From positions 1,116,001 through 1,180,000 of the forward strand of contig NZ_AP029023.1 of assembly GCF_037076555.1 (NCBI RefSeq): a DNA stretch of 64,000 nucleotides, given 5' to 3'. Shown in pieces: positions 18,444-28,734 of this stretch. A program made the position numbers and the translations under genes. The stretch comes from Methylophilus sp. DW102. Lineage in GTDB: Bacteria > Pseudomonadota > Gammaproteobacteria > Burkholderiales > Methylophilaceae. The notes beneath the pieces were generated by a model, which saw nothing but the letters and a program-made list of their open reading frames with translations, was not told the DNA's origin and ran no database searches. The first letter of the stretch is position 1; every line of letters begins with the position of its first letter.

Positions 18444-19481
18444 ATGTGGTACATCAAGCAAGGCTTGCTCAGGCGGATTGCGCCTGTGCTCGTGGTGTGT
18501 CTGGGATTGACCATGGGCTATCCCACGCAAGCCATTATTCACGGGCTCACGTTTCCGGGCATGACGATTTCCACGGTCAAGCTCAGCATACAGCATGCAC
18601 ACTTTTTACAGTCTGTTGAAAAGTGGGAGTATTACGACTCGATTTGCAGTGCCGCCATTGTGGGCCTCAAACCATTGACGCTGATTACCGCTGCGCATTG
18701 CATGAAAGAGGTGCGGCTGACCGGCCCCAAAGATTTGCCCGTGGTAGGCATTGCGCAACCTGAACTGCTGGGACTGGAGGACGTGCGCTTAAAACAAGCC
18801 TTCTACCGGCCCTTTGACCGTGTAGCTGAAGATTTGACTCAGGATGTCGCTGTGCTGGTATTTGATGCCAAAGTACAAAGCCTGATCCAACCGCTGCGCA
18901 TTCGCATCGACGACCATGTGCCAGATGTGATTATGATTTGCGGCTATGGGCGCGGCTATGGCGAAGCGGATACGCGGCATCCACGCTGCGGCGAACGCAA
19001 GCCTGTGCATGACCTGTCGGATTTTTATCAGATATTGCCCAAGCCCTATCGCGACATGGACGAGATGTTGCACCTGCAAGCACAGACCCAGTTTGCCTAT
19101 ACGCAAGAACTGGTGCATGCCGAAAAGGCGCTGCTGGCGGTAAACCGATTAAACGACCTCGACCAGTACGACCATACCATTCCCATGCCTACGGTGGGCG
19201 ATTCTGGCGGGCCATGGCTGGTGTTGAACGCACAAGGACAATACGAGTTATTGGCGATTACCAGCCTGGTTGAACGCTTTTACAATCCCAGCGCTAACTG
19301 GCCGTTCTTCCAGAAACAGGTGCCACTCTCAGAGTACCCCTATGTGGCTTATGGACTCAAGTTGAGTCACCCTGAAGTCTTGGGATTTTTACAATATGCA
19401 CAACATAGCGGTGCCGATATCCAGTTCACGTCGGCACCGCTAAATCATTACGGTAAGCGGCCTGCAAACCCAGGCCGTTGA
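18444..19481 (+). CDS. Secreted trypsin-like serine protease (S1 family)
   Basis: 345 aa with a signal peptide (about 1-30, ending PTQA/IIHG). The catalytic triad is visible: His85 in TAAHC, Asp134 in QDVAVLVFD and Ser254 in GDSGGPW. Cysteines at SICSAAI and TAAHC match the conserved S1 disulfide. The C-terminal part (from about 290) is an extension without recognised motifs. The upstream gene encodes a small secreted protein only 14 nt away. The substrate is unknown. Confidence 0.88.
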   Translation: MWYIKQGLLRRIAPVLVVCLGLTMGYPTQAIIHGLTFPGMTISTVKLSIQHAHFLQSVEKWEYYDSICSAAIVGLKPLTLITAAHCMKEVRLTGPKDLPVVGIAQPELLGLEDVRLKQAFYRPFDRVAEDLTQDVAVLVFDAKVQSLIQPLRIRIDDHVPDVIMICGYGRGYGEADTRHPRCGERKPVHDLSDFYQILPKPYRDMDEMLHLQAQTQFAYTQELVHAEKALLAVNRLNDLDQYDHTIPMPTVGDSGGPWLVLNAQGQYELLAITSLVERFYNPSANWPFFQKQVPLSEYPYVAYGLKLSHPEVLGFLQYAQHSGADIQFTSAPLNHYGKRPANPGR

Positions 19482-19484
19482 GAT

Positions 19485-19745
19485 TCAGGCATTCAGCTTG
19501 TGATCAATTTCTTTTTCAGCCTGTAGCCAGTAATCCATGTGGCTATCGCCAAAGCCATTTTTCTCTGCGATATAGTAGGCCGCAACTTCAATCATCTTGT
19601 AACGCTCTTCGCTGGTGATAATAGAAGGTTTTACTGATTTTTTACGGGGGCTGGCAGATTTGGTTTTTGGGGTGTCAGTTTTAGGGGCCGCTTTTTTGGC
19701 GCTGGTTTTTTTTGCGGATACATCAGTGGTCTTGCTGGTTGCCAT
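19485..19745 (-). CDS. DUF2934 domain protein with basic N-terminal tail
   Basis: 86 aa. Residues 1-43 are a Lys/Thr/Ala-rich disordered tail (SAKKTSAKKAAPKTDTPK), like histone-like tails. Residues 44-86 are a DUF2934 unit (SEERYKMIEVAAYYIAEKNGFG ... WLQAEKEI). The function of DUF2934 is unknown; it occurs in proteobacteria in short, often basic proteins. AAGGAG lies upstream of the ATG. It is convergent with the protease gene, whose stop is 4 nt away. Confidence 0.85.
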   Translation of the reverse strand: MATSKTTDVSAKKTSAKKAAPKTDTPKTKSASPRKKSVKPSIITSEERYKMIEVAAYYIAEKNGFGDSHMDYWLQAEKEIDHKLNA

Positions 19746-20000
19746 ACATAACTCCTTGGTCTAGAGATGAATGAAAATAAAGCTTGTGGCCTTGTCATAC
19801 TCATATTACAAACGGTAACCCGTCATCGTCAAGCGGCTAACTTCCTGAATATGCAGGGAATTTGATATGTGTCAGCTATTTTTGCTGTTTGAAGCATTTT
19901 TCACGGTCAAGTTCACTCGCTTTGCAAATGCAGGGTGGCCCTTCCAAAGTCGCTGCAGATATGGTGTAGTGACAGCAATTCATCATTTTTAAAAATAAAT

Positions 20001-21167
20001 ATGTATAAAAAAGCACTCACTTCACTGACCATCCTGTTCTTCATGATGGGCTTTATCACCTGCCTGAACGATATTCTGGTGCCCTATCTGAAAGCCATTT
20101 TTGCCTTGAGCTATGCCCAGGCGGCCTTGATCCAGTTCTGTTTTTTTGCGGCTTATGGCCTGACTTCTATCCCTTTTAGCAAACTGATTGAGCAAGTCGG
20201 CTACCAAAAAGGCATGGTGATCGGCTTTGCCTTGGCCGCCCTAGGCTGCCTGCTGTTTTATCCGGCGGTGCTCTTGCACACCTATGGCTTGTTTTTGGCG
20301 GCCTTGTTCGTGCTCGCGTCTGGCATCGTGCTACTGCAAGTGGCCGCAAACCCTTGCGTGTCCATCATCGGGCCCAAAGAAACCGCGTCTTCCAGACTGA
20401 CCATGGCTCAAGCCTTTAACTCTCTCGGCACCTTTGTCGCCCCGTTTTTTGGCGCCTATTTCATCCTCTCTGGCTTGACCAACTCCAGCTATGCCGAAGG
20501 CGTGGTCTATCCTTATTTCCTGATCGCTAGCGTATTGATCGTGATCGCAGTCGTGCTATCACGCATCAACCTGTCAGGGATCGAAAGCGCAGAAGCAGAC
20601 GAGAGTAGCTGGTCTGAAGTATTGCAAGAAAAAGGCCTGTTACTGGGCGTAATCGGTATTTTTGCCTACGTTGGCGCTGAAGTCTCGATAGGCAGTTTTC
20701 TGGTCAATTATGTAATGGACATCAGCCATGTTGCAGAAACCCAGGCCGCACCATTGGTGGCTTTGTACTGGGGTGGTGCCATGGTCGGCCGCTTTATCGG
20801 AATCTTCACCCTTAAGGCATTCGCCCCCGCCAAAGTGCTTATCACCCACGCATTGCTCTCGGTCATGTTTATCCTGGTCTCCATGCAAAGCACGGGCAAT
20901 CTTGCAATTGCGACCATGGTGCTGGTTGGCTTGTGTAACTCCATCATGTTCCCCACCATTTTTACATTGGGCATCAAAAGCCTGAAAGCCGGGCAGGAGA
21001 AAAAAGGCTCAGGCTTGCTCGCAACAGCAATTGTGGGCGGCGCAGTGATCCCACTTTTGACCGGGTTGCTGGCAGACCGCTTGGGAATACATCATGCCTT
21101 TGTGTTGCCGGTGATTTGTTATGCGTATATCGCGTGGTTGGGGTTTAGGAACCTGACAAAGCTTTAG
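20001..21167 (+). CDS. MFS sugar transporter, FucP/GluP (glucose/galactose) type
   Basis: 388-aa, 12-helix permease from ATG 20001 (the frame is open to GTG 19935, but homologous proteins begin near MYKKALTSLTILFFMMGF). The first helix motif FFMMGFITCLNDILVPYLK and the central QVAANPCVSIIGPKETASSRLTMAQAFNSLGT are characteristic of the FucP family of proton-sugar symporters. No sugar catabolic gene is nearby, so the substrate is undetermined. No clear RBS is seen at the chosen start. Confidence 0.9.
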   Translation: MYKKALTSLTILFFMMGFITCLNDILVPYLKAIFALSYAQAALIQFCFFAAYGLTSIPFSKLIEQVGYQKGMVIGFALAALGCLLFYPAVLLHTYGLFLAALFVLASGIVLLQVAANPCVSIIGPKETASSRLTMAQAFNSLGTFVAPFFGAYFILSGLTNSSYAEGVVYPYFLIASVLIVIAVVLSRINLSGIESAEADESSWSEVLQEKGLLLGVIGIFAYVGAEVSIGSFLVNYVMDISHVAETQAAPLVALYWGGAMVGRFIGIFTLKAFAPAKVLITHALLSVMFILVSMQSTGNLAIATMVLVGLCNSIMFPTIFTLGIKSLKAGQEKKGSGLLATAIVGGAVIPLLTGLLADRLGIHHAFVLPVICYAYIAWLGFRNLTKL

Positions 21168-21297
21168 TCTCAGCAGACGCAGAGATATTGGCTTCCCTAG
21201 GGGAACTTGAACAAAGCAAATTAGCCGGCAGGGCGCGCAACTTCTTTCCTATTCTACAAAACTAGATCGCAATACCATTTGATAGGGTACTTTTTAT

Positions 21298-22137
21298 ATG
21301 ACTGATGAGTTGAAAGTACGTGTGAAGAATTGGTTAAACAAACATGGCTACCCTCTTGAGATGGAGGTCGCCTCAATAGCCAGAGATGCCGGATTTGAAG
21401 TCTCGCAATCTGAATGTTATGTAGACCCAGAAACTGGTTTGTCACGGGAAATTGATTTAATTTTATACAAAAGTAATTTCAGTCAAGGCGAAGGCTCAGT
21501 ATTTTTGAGCTATCGCCTTTTGGTTGAATGCAAGAGCAGTAAGGACAAACCTTGGTTACTATTTGCTATTCCAAATGTAAATGATGGTTCAGAGCAAGAT
21601 GAGTTTATAAGCTCATATAAGTTAGAGGAGTCTTATTTTGGTCAAGAGTGCATTCAGCGATACATTCGAAGGCTAATTTTTACGGGGGAGGGCGAGCTGT
21701 ATATCTATCCAAATCTTGATTCAGAGCCTTGGCTTGGCTTCGGCGTTACCCAAGCTTTTTCTGAGGCTCAGGATACGCCTTTTAAAGCAATCATGAGTGC
21801 TACGAAAGCTGCCTTGTATTACGCCAGTCGAGCTAATCAACTTGAAATTGTACTGCCTGATTTCGAGTTATTCTTTCCAATTGTTGTAATCGATGTGCCA
21901 CTTTATGCAGTATCCCATAACTCTAAAAGCAATGAATTGGATATGGTAGAGATAGAGGTGGGTAACATCCTTTGGAAGCATCATATGGCAGGCAGGTCGA
22001 GGCATGGAGTGTACTTGGTTACGAAGCTCGCTCTGCCAACTTTTTTGGAAAGATGTCATCAGTGCGCAGAGTTGCTTCTGCGCCAAAATGAGATGACGTT
22101 AAGTCAGATTTACCAGGAAGTTAGTTCAAAAAAGTGA
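21298..22137 (+). CDS. Standalone PD-(D/E)XK-like nuclease-fold protein, unknown function
   Basis: 279 aa. Residues about 20-80 look like a restriction-endonuclease core: SREIDLIL (Asp of the PD motif) then LLVECKSSKDKPWLLF (ExK), with a preceding GFEVSQSECYVDPETG strand-loop. No helicase, methylase or other domain is fused, and no adjacent defence gene was found. Base composition is clearly more AT-rich than the genes on either side, suggesting lateral acquisition. The residue pattern is what is seen; nuclease activity and any defence role are inferences. Confidence 0.65.
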   Translation: MTDELKVRVKNWLNKHGYPLEMEVASIARDAGFEVSQSECYVDPETGLSREIDLILYKSNFSQGEGSVFLSYRLLVECKSSKDKPWLLFAIPNVNDGSEQDEFISSYKLEESYFGQECIQRYIRRLIFTGEGELYIYPNLDSEPWLGFGVTQAFSEAQDTPFKAIMSATKAALYYASRANQLEIVLPDFELFFPIVVIDVPLYAVSHNSKSNELDMVEIEVGNILWKHHMAGRSRHGVYLVTKLALPTFLERCHQCAELLLRQNEMTLSQIYQEVSSKK

Positions 22138-22239
22138 AGCCCGACAGATCCACTCACAAAAGTAAAATTTCTTATTGATGCATCCTTGGTAATTTGAATT
22201 AACTCAAAGTGCGGGAGAAATTGATACATCTGTCAAAGG

Positions 22240-23679
22240 TTATGCCGATGTCCCACCCACCGTCAACCCGTCAATCCTCAACGTAGGCTGCCCAACCCCT
22301 ACAGGCACGCTCTGACCTTCCTTGCCACAAGTCCCTACGCCGCTATCCAGCGCCATATCATTGCCTATCATGCTCACACGTTTCAGTACGTCAGGGCCGT
22401 TACCTATCAGTGTTGCACCTTTCACCGGGTAGGTGATTTGGCCATCTTCAATCATGTAGGCTTCAGCGGCGCTGAAAACGAATTTACCACTGGTGATATC
22501 GACCTGGCCGCCACCAAAGTTGGCTGCGTAGAGGCCTTTTTTGACTGACTTGATAATCTCTTGCGGGTCTTTGTCGCCGTTGAGCATATAGGTGTTGGTC
22601 ATGCGTGGCATGGGGATGTGCGCGTAGCTTTCGCGGCGTGCGTTGCCGGTGAGGCTCATGCCCATCAGGCGGGCGTTGAGCGTATCCTGGATGTAGCCGC
22701 GCAGGATGCCGTCTTCAATCAATACGGTTTTTTCCGGGGCGTTGCCTTCGTCATCCATAGTCAGGGAGCCGCGGCGGTCGGCGATGGTGCCGTCATCGAC
22801 AATGGTGATGCCTTTAGCAGCGACTTGCTGGCCGATCATATTGCTAAAAGCGCTGCTGCCTTTGCGGTTAAAGTCACCTTCGAGGCCGTGGCCGATGGCT
22901 TCGTGCAGCAAAATGCCGGGCCAGCCGCTGCCGAGCACGACAGTCATGCTGCCTGCGGGGGCAGGGCGCGCATCCAGATTAACCAGGGCTTGATGCACGG
23001 CTTTTTGTGCGTAGTCTTGTAGCACTTCATCGGTGAAGTAGCTGTAATCAAAGCGGCCACCGCCACCGCTGGAGCCTTGTTCACGACGGCCATTGTGTTC
23101 GGCGATGACTTGGAGGGAGACGCGCACCAGCGGTCGCACATCGCCTGCCATGACGCCGTCACTACGGGCGACAATGACGACTTCGTATTCGGCGGCCATG
23201 GAGGCCATCACTTGCGTCACGCGTGGGTCTTGGGCCTTGGCGTAACGTTCGAGTTTTTCGAGCAGCTTGACCTTGGCATCTGCACTGAGGCTGGCAATCG
23301 GGTCTTGCGGCAGATAGAGTGGCAGGTGGCTGCGGGTGACGATGCTGTGGCCGGTTTTTTCTTGCCCCAGGCTGGCGATAGCGCGGGTGGCACTGGCGGC
23401 TTGTTGCAGGGCGTCGAGGTGGATGTCATCCGAATAGGCAAAAGCCGTTTTTTCGCCGCTGACGGCGCGCACGCCAACACCCTGGTCGATATTGAAACTG
23501 CCGGATTTGACCTGACCTTCTTCCAGGCCCCAGGATTCGCTGCGGCTGTATTGAAAATACAGGTCGGCGTAGTCGATATTGTGCGTCATCATGCCGGAGA
23601 GCACATTGGTCAGCGCTTCTTGATCCAGTCCAGCAGGGCGCAGCAGTAAGTCGTTGGCTGTGGTCAGGTGTGTTTGCAT
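22240..23679 (-). CDS. tldD: Metalloprotease TldD
   Basis: 479-aa subunit of the TldD/TldE (PmbA) zinc protease, which trims modified peptides and the CcdA antitoxin. The signature HEAIGHGLEGD gives the HExxxH zinc motif at His259-Glu260-His264; a conserved C-terminal GTCGKEGQ supplies the third ligand. The full family length is present. It is the last gene of the unit yhdP-nitrilase-tldD, a common proteobacterial arrangement. pmbA is not in the window. Confidence 0.97.
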   Translation of the reverse strand: MQTHLTTANDLLLRPAGLDQEALTNVLSGMMTHNIDYADLYFQYSRSESWGLEEGQVKSGSFNIDQGVGVRAVSGEKTAFAYSDDIHLDALQQAASATRAIASLGQEKTGHSIVTRSHLPLYLPQDPIASLSADAKVKLLEKLERYAKAQDPRVTQVMASMAAEYEVVIVARSDGVMAGDVRPLVRVSLQVIAEHNGRREQGSSGGGGRFDYSYFTDEVLQDYAQKAVHQALVNLDARPAPAGSMTVVLGSGWPGILLHEAIGHGLEGDFNRKGSSAFSNMIGQQVAAKGITIVDDGTIADRRGSLTMDDEGNAPEKTVLIEDGILRGYIQDTLNARLMGMSLTGNARRESYAHIPMPRMTNTYMLNGDKDPQEIIKSVKKGLYAANFGGGQVDITSGKFVFSAAEAYMIEDGQITYPVKGATLIGNGPDVLKRVSMIGNDMALDSGVGTCGKEGQSVPVGVGQPTLRIDGLTVGGTSA

Positions 23680-23775
23680 AGTGTGTCTACTTTACTTTCA
23701 GCGTCTGGTGAGCGGGTTGTTTTGATTTGAGTGATTTTTCACCAAGGAGTGCCGCTTGCGTACTCAGGGTTTTCA

Positions 23776-24630
23776 TTAAATGGCTTTAATGGTTTTGTGT
23801 TTGAGCGCAGGCAAGCTTTCGCGCAGGTTTTTAATATAGTTGCGGTTAACATTGGCGATGACAATCCCGGAGCCACGCGGCAAGCGGTCAAGCACGACGC
23901 CCCACGGATCGACAATCATGCTGTTACCATGGGTTTCGCGGCCAGAGAGATGGTAACCCCCCTGCGCAGAAGCAACCACATAGCACAGGTTTTCAACCGC
24001 ACGGGCGCGCACCAGGGTTTCCCAATGGGCTTTGCCTGTGGTTTCGGTAAAGGCTGAGGGCACCACGATCATATCCACATCACCCATGGCGCGGAACAGT
24101 TCGGGGAAGCGCAAATCGTAGCAAATCGAGAGGCCAATGCGGCCAAACGGGGTGTCTACGGTGACCACGGTATCGCCAGGTTCAATGGTGTTTTCTTCAT
24201 GGTAATGCTCGGTGCCCATATCCATGCCAAACAGGTGAATCTTGTCATAACGGGCGACTTGTTCGCCTTTGTCGTTATACACCAGGCAGCTGTTACGCAC
24301 TTTATTGGCGTAATTGCTTTCCAGCGGCACTGTGCCAGCGACAATCCAGATTTTGTAGGCTTTGGCGGTTTTGCTCAAAAACTGCTGGATAGGCCCGGTA
24401 TTGGGCTTCTCGCGGATGGTGACCTTGTCAAAATCTTTAAGCCCCATAATGCAAAAGTACTCGGGCAGTACCACCAGCTTGGCGCCAGCCTTGGCCGCCA
24501 TTTCGATGAGCCGCTTGGACTCGACCAGGTTGGCCGAAACACTGGGGCTGGACGCCATCTGGATCGCCGCAACTTTGACGATGTCATCATTGGCTGAGGA
24601 TTTGAGTTTTTTGGTTTTATTGTCGGCCAT
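23776..24630 (-). CDS. Carbon-nitrogen hydrolase, Nit1/Nit2 (omega-amidase-like)
   Basis: 284-aa nitrilase-superfamily amidase with the Glu-Lys-Cys triad: LPEYF, YDKIHLFG and Cys170 in CYDLRFPELFR. The Nit1/Nit2 branch hydrolyses deaminated glutathione or omega-amides, a metabolite-repair role. A disordered 17-residue N-terminal tail precedes the domain. GGAA upstream supports the start. It lies between yhdP (34 nt upstream) and tldD (96 nt downstream) in one operon. Confidence 0.93.
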   Translation of the reverse strand: MADNKTKKLKSSANDDIVKVAAIQMASSPSVSANLVESKRLIEMAAKAGAKLVVLPEYFCIMGLKDFDKVTIREKPNTGPIQQFLSKTAKAYKIWIVAGTVPLESNYANKVRNSCLVYNDKGEQVARYDKIHLFGMDMGTEHYHEENTIEPGDTVVTVDTPFGRIGLSICYDLRFPELFRAMGDVDMIVVPSAFTETTGKAHWETLVRARAVENLCYVVASAQGGYHLSGRETHGNSMIVDPWGVVLDRLPRGSGIVIANVNRNYIKNLRESLPALKHKTIKAI

Positions 24631-24664
24631 GGCAAGTTTCCGGTTTAAATGCTTGATATTGACA

Positions 24665-27600
24665 TTAATGCAGATTTTTTAAAGGTTGAACAGCAGGGGT
24701 GGCCGGGGCTTTTTTATCGGCGTCGGCTTCCTGCGGGTTATCCCAAGTGCCTGTAATCATATACTCACTGGCACTGATTTTGTTAAGTGGATCTTTGAGC
24801 AGCTTTTGTGCGACAAAGGCAGCCACACCGACAATTGGACCGCCAGCCAGCGCTGCGAGCGATACCGAGTCGGAAATATGTGGGACGACCCGCACTTTGA
24901 GGCGCTGCGTTTCGGCCTTGAGGTTGGTTTCCCCCTTGATTCTGGCCTCAGCAGCGGGGCCGGTCATAAACAGGTCGTCGCTGCGTAAAATCCCGTCGCG
25001 AATATTGGCGGTAGAGGTGATTTTGTCAAAGGCAAAGCCTTCGCTAAACAAGTCGTGGAAATCCAGCGTCAAGCGTCGTGGCAAGCTCTGCAAGCTCAAC
25101 AGGCCGAGCAAGCGTCCCACACCGGGTTGCACTTTCAGGATCTGGCCTTTTTCAAGCTGCATGGTGAAGCTGCCATCCAGACGTTCAACCGCAAACTCGT
25201 GCGGGCTGCCTGGCCAGCTTAGTTGGCCATTCATGTTGCCTGTGCCGCCCTTGACCATTTCCCCTCCGGGCTGAAAGCGCTGCAAGGTTTTGCCCAGGTT
25301 GCTGGAGTTCAGGTTGAATTTTAGCTGGGTTTGCGGGCTGCGCACCGAGTTGCGCCAGGTGCCGTCTGCGGTGAGTTGGCTGTCCGGATTGGTAATGCTC
25401 ATGCGCTGGATCACCCAGCTCTCGCCGCTGTTAAAAGCTTTCAAGTCCAGGCTGCCTAATTGCTTGTCGCCAAACTGGAAGTCCTGCGCAGTGATATCCA
25501 GCTCCGGGTAGGTCATGTCCAATCTGCGCGCCTCGGCGGGGGCTGGCGTAGTGTCGTTATCCGGGGTGCGTGGCACACGCAGATAATTTAAACGGGCCAC
25601 CAGTTTATTGGGTTTGCCAGCCAGCCAGTCTGCCTCGCCCGCCAGCTCCTGGCTTTGTATCAGCAGCTTGAGGCGTTCACTTTCGGGCGTGATATTCAGT
25701 TTGATCTGATGCAGATTGCGGTCAAACACATGCAAGGTGCCCGCGGTCAGTTCTACCTGATTGAGCGCCAGTGAAGAAGTGGCCGAGTTTTGGGGCGTGC
25801 CTGACTGATTAAGATAGGGCAGCCATTCATCAATGTTGAGCTTTTGAAAGTCTGCCCTTAAATTGATGCCATTGCCTGTAGGCAAGCGGGCAGGGGTGTT
25901 GATGGCAATTTCCCCTGCGGTAATGGTTGCTGTTTCGCCATTGACCTGGCGGAACAGGTTGGCGTGTAGCCACTCATTGTAGTCAATCGCAATTTTATCC
26001 GGCTGGTTGTTTTCCTGACGCACACGGATGATCAGGTTGGCAGGTGTGTCTGCCGTTTTTTTGGCGGGCTCGGGTAAATCAATCGTCATGCCTATCAGCT
26101 GCGAGCGAATATCCAGCCTGAGATTCGGTGCCTGAATCAGCACATTGCTTTTCCAGTCGGTGGTGCCATGCAAGGCACGCGTTAACAGGTTGTTATCCAG
26201 TTTTCTAAGGGCGGCATCCGTGATGCGGCCGCTGCCCTGAATCATCACAGATTTGTCCGGGCGGGTACTCAAGCTCAGGGTGGCCGGATTGTCGAACAGG
26301 CTGAGTTGTATGCCTTGCGCCTGCAAGCCCTTCTCGTTGAATTTGAGATTCCCGTTGATATTGCCCATTTCGGGCATGGCTAGTTGCGTATTGGCGGCGA
26401 TATGGCCATTTTTGATCGCATAGTCGCCCTGAAACTGGCTGGCATCGACGTTATTGAGCGGAATTTGTAACGCTAGCTTGAGGTCTGCCGCGCCGCTGGC
26501 TTTGAGCGTATCGGTAAAGCCCATGGTGACTTGCTTGACCGGGCTGGTGTTGATGAATTTAATGCCTTGCTCCAGGTTGCCTGTTGCGACGGCCTTGACA
26601 CTCAGAATAGGGTCATCCGCATCCAGTCTCGGAATCTCTACTTGTGCTTGCGTAATGTGCTGGCCGACCGTGGTGGCATTTTTAACGGCAATATCCATCC
26701 GCTTGCCTTCAAACTTGAGGAAGGCGTCGATGTCTTGCAGTTGCGGCCAATCGGTCCCGTATTCCAGGCTGGCACGGTCAAGCTGGGCTGTGACCCTGAA
26801 TAAACCCAGTGACGGATCTGAATGAAACGCTGCATTCACATAGGGGAAGTCTTTGACCCGGCCTTTGACAATCACTTCGCCGTGTCGGATCTGGCCACCC
26901 AGAATCGAGGTATCCAGCCAGTGCAGGGTGGCCTGATCAAGCACCAGGGGATAATAGAACGACGCAAATTTGGCATCGCCACGTTCAATCTGGCTTTGAA
27001 GCTGTATGGTATCGCCACCGGTGGCACCCAATTGGTATTCCATGTTGGTGCGTAATGCCAGATGCGGGTTGGCAAAATGCAGATTGTGTGTGCTGATCAA
27101 CATTTTTTGGCCGTTATTGCGCCACTCGATTTCGCCTTGTAGCTGATCAATCGGTAGCGGCCAGCGCAATAGACCTGCCAATTCAAGCGTGGCCTCTTTT
27201 GTATCCAGCTCCAGGTTGCCTGCATTGGGTTTGACAGACAGCTGCCCAGCCCAGTTTTGCAAGCCAGGGAGTTTTTCATACGCCTTGGTTTGTATATGAT
27301 CAAAGCTGGCTGTGATGGCGTAATCCTGCCACTGCTTGTCGTGGTATAGCCAGCGAGCCTTGACTTTGCTGGCATTGCCCGTGGGGACCATGTTTTCCAG
27401 ATAGCGGGTGAGGGCAGCGTCGGCAGGCAGCCATTTTGCCAGCAGGTTGCTATGCGTCAGACCCAGTTGTTTGAGGCTCAGGGTGCCTTCATGACCGTGC
27501 TGGTCCCATTGCACCTCACCATTGGCATCGCTGAGCATGAGGCCGGGCTCAATGTCGGCAGAAAAATGCTTGAGTGTCAGCATTTGCCGTTGTTCTACGC

Positions 27601-28516
27601 GTTGCCAGCGTACTTCACCACTGACCGTTTTGGCGATAAAGGTTTGCGATGTCCGGGCGGGCGAGACTGCAACATGATTGAGCGCAACCTGTGCCGCTAG
27701 GCGCTGTAACTGCAGCTTGTCAAAGGCCAGCGTCGCGGTCAGGTTGCCTTTGCCCGCCGTCAGCGCGACAGGCAGGTCAATCCAGGGGCTCCAGGCCGCC
27801 AAATCGGTTTCAGGCAAACGGAGCGAGAGTTCGCCATGCCATGCTTCTGGCTTGGATACATCATCGCCAACCGCGACGGCTTCAAGATGAATACGTTGCT
27901 GGGTCCCTGTTGAAACCAGGCTATCAACATGAATGCTGTGACGGTGCAACAGGCGTTGCCAGACCGGTGTCAATATCTGGATGTTCAAATCCTTAAGCAG
28001 CAAAGGCGGAGCATGGCGTTGTTCATCAAGCCAGGTCACCGTGGCATTGGATATTTTGATGCGTCGTTGCGACAGCAGCCAGTTGGCAAACGCTGGATTC
28101 CCCTGCCCGGACATGGAAATGCCTGCCAAAAAGACTTGACCCTCTGCAGTTCTTCTCACTACCAGATTGGGTGCATCAATATTGAGGCTGACCAGCGAGG
28201 GTGAGAGTAGCGCCAGACTGCTCCATGACAGGCGGGTGGTGACCTGGGCCAGTTCAAGTGCCGGGCGTTGTTGCCTATCGTATAGCGTCACCTTGCCCAA
28301 TGTGACTTGCGGTGCCAGGCCACGCCAGCGGATGGCTATGCTGGCAATGGTGACATTTTGCTTGAGCGCGTCGCTCAAGGTGTGTTCGATCCGGCTGCGA
28401 TAGTCGTCGATATGGGGGAACACGTAAAACTGGATAACCCCGACGATGCCTGCCAGCAGGATGAGGAGGCCGATCAACAAAGAGAGCAGCCAGCGTTTGA
28501 TTTTTTGCAGGGGCAT
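24665..28516 (-). CDS. yhdP: YhdP-family AsmA-like inter-membrane lipid transport protein
   Basis: 1,283 aa with an N-terminal inner-membrane anchor (residues 9-31) and a very long periplasmic beta-groove region (DUF3971/AsmA-like) ending in a C-terminal AsmA segment (GRLLGLLSLQSLPRRLTLDF, typical of YhdP). YhdP, TamB and YdbH form bridges that carry phospholipids to the outer membrane. Length is normal for the family. It is the first gene of the yhdP-nitrilase-tldD operon and divergent from the ABC-F gene. Confidence 0.94.
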   Translation of the reverse strand: MPLQKIKRWLLSLLIGLLILLAGIVGVIQFYVFPHIDDYRSRIEHTLSDALKQNVTIASIAIRWRGLAPQVTLGKVTLYDRQQRPALELAQVTTRLSWSSLALLSPSLVSLNIDAPNLVVRRTAEGQVFLAGISMSGQGNPAFANWLLSQRRIKISNATVTWLDEQRHAPPLLLKDLNIQILTPVWQRLLHRHSIHVDSLVSTGTQQRIHLEAVAVGDDVSKPEAWHGELSLRLPETDLAAWSPWIDLPVALTAGKGNLTATLAFDKLQLQRLAAQVALNHVAVSPARTSQTFIAKTVSGEVRWQRVEQRQMLTLKHFSADIEPGLMLSDANGEVQWDQHGHEGTLSLKQLGLTHSNLLAKWLPADAALTRYLENMVPTGNASKVKARWLYHDKQWQDYAITASFDHIQTKAYEKLPGLQNWAGQLSVKPNAGNLELDTKEATLELAGLLRWPLPIDQLQGEIEWRNNGQKMLISTHNLHFANPHLALRTNMEYQLGATGGDTIQLQSQIERGDAKFASFYYPLVLDQATLHWLDTSILGGQIRHGEVIVKGRVKDFPYVNAAFHSDPSLGLFRVTAQLDRASLEYGTDWPQLQDIDAFLKFEGKRMDIAVKNATTVGQHITQAQVEIPRLDADDPILSVKAVATGNLEQGIKFINTSPVKQVTMGFTDTLKASGAADLKLALQIPLNNVDASQFQGDYAIKNGHIAANTQLAMPEMGNINGNLKFNEKGLQAQGIQLSLFDNPATLSLSTRPDKSVMIQGSGRITDAALRKLDNNLLTRALHGTTDWKSNVLIQAPNLRLDIRSQLIGMTIDLPEPAKKTADTPANLIIRVRQENNQPDKIAIDYNEWLHANLFRQVNGETATITAGEIAINTPARLPTGNGINLRADFQKLNIDEWLPYLNQSGTPQNSATSSLALNQVELTAGTLHVFDRNLHQIKLNITPESERLKLLIQSQELAGEADWLAGKPNKLVARLNYLRVPRTPDNDTTPAPAEARRLDMTYPELDITAQDFQFGDKQLGSLDLKAFNSGESWVIQRMSITNPDSQLTADGTWRNSVRSPQTQLKFNLNSSNLGKTLQRFQPGGEMVKGGTGNMNGQLSWPGSPHEFAVERLDGSFTMQLEKGQILKVQPGVGRLLGLLSLQSLPRRLTLDFHDLFSEGFAFDKITSTANIRDGILRSDDLFMTGPAAEARIKGETNLKAETQRLKVRVVPHISDSVSLAALAGGPIVGVAAFVAQKLLKDPLNKISASEYMITGTWDNPQEADADKKAPATPAVQPLKNLH

Positions 28517-28734
28517 ATTGAGGGATTTTGCAGGACAAAAAAGATATTATTTATTTATGTGACTATTTTACTCGAAAACAGTTGCGTCACTGTCAGCGTT
28601 ACAACTACATTACGCGCTTTTATCTGGCGTCACCGCTATTTCAGCAGCGCTTCAAGGATTTATCCGCCGAGCGGGCATGATTCGTTTAAAATGCGATTCT
28701 TTTGCTGTTCGATGACGTTTAAAGGTATTCAAGA

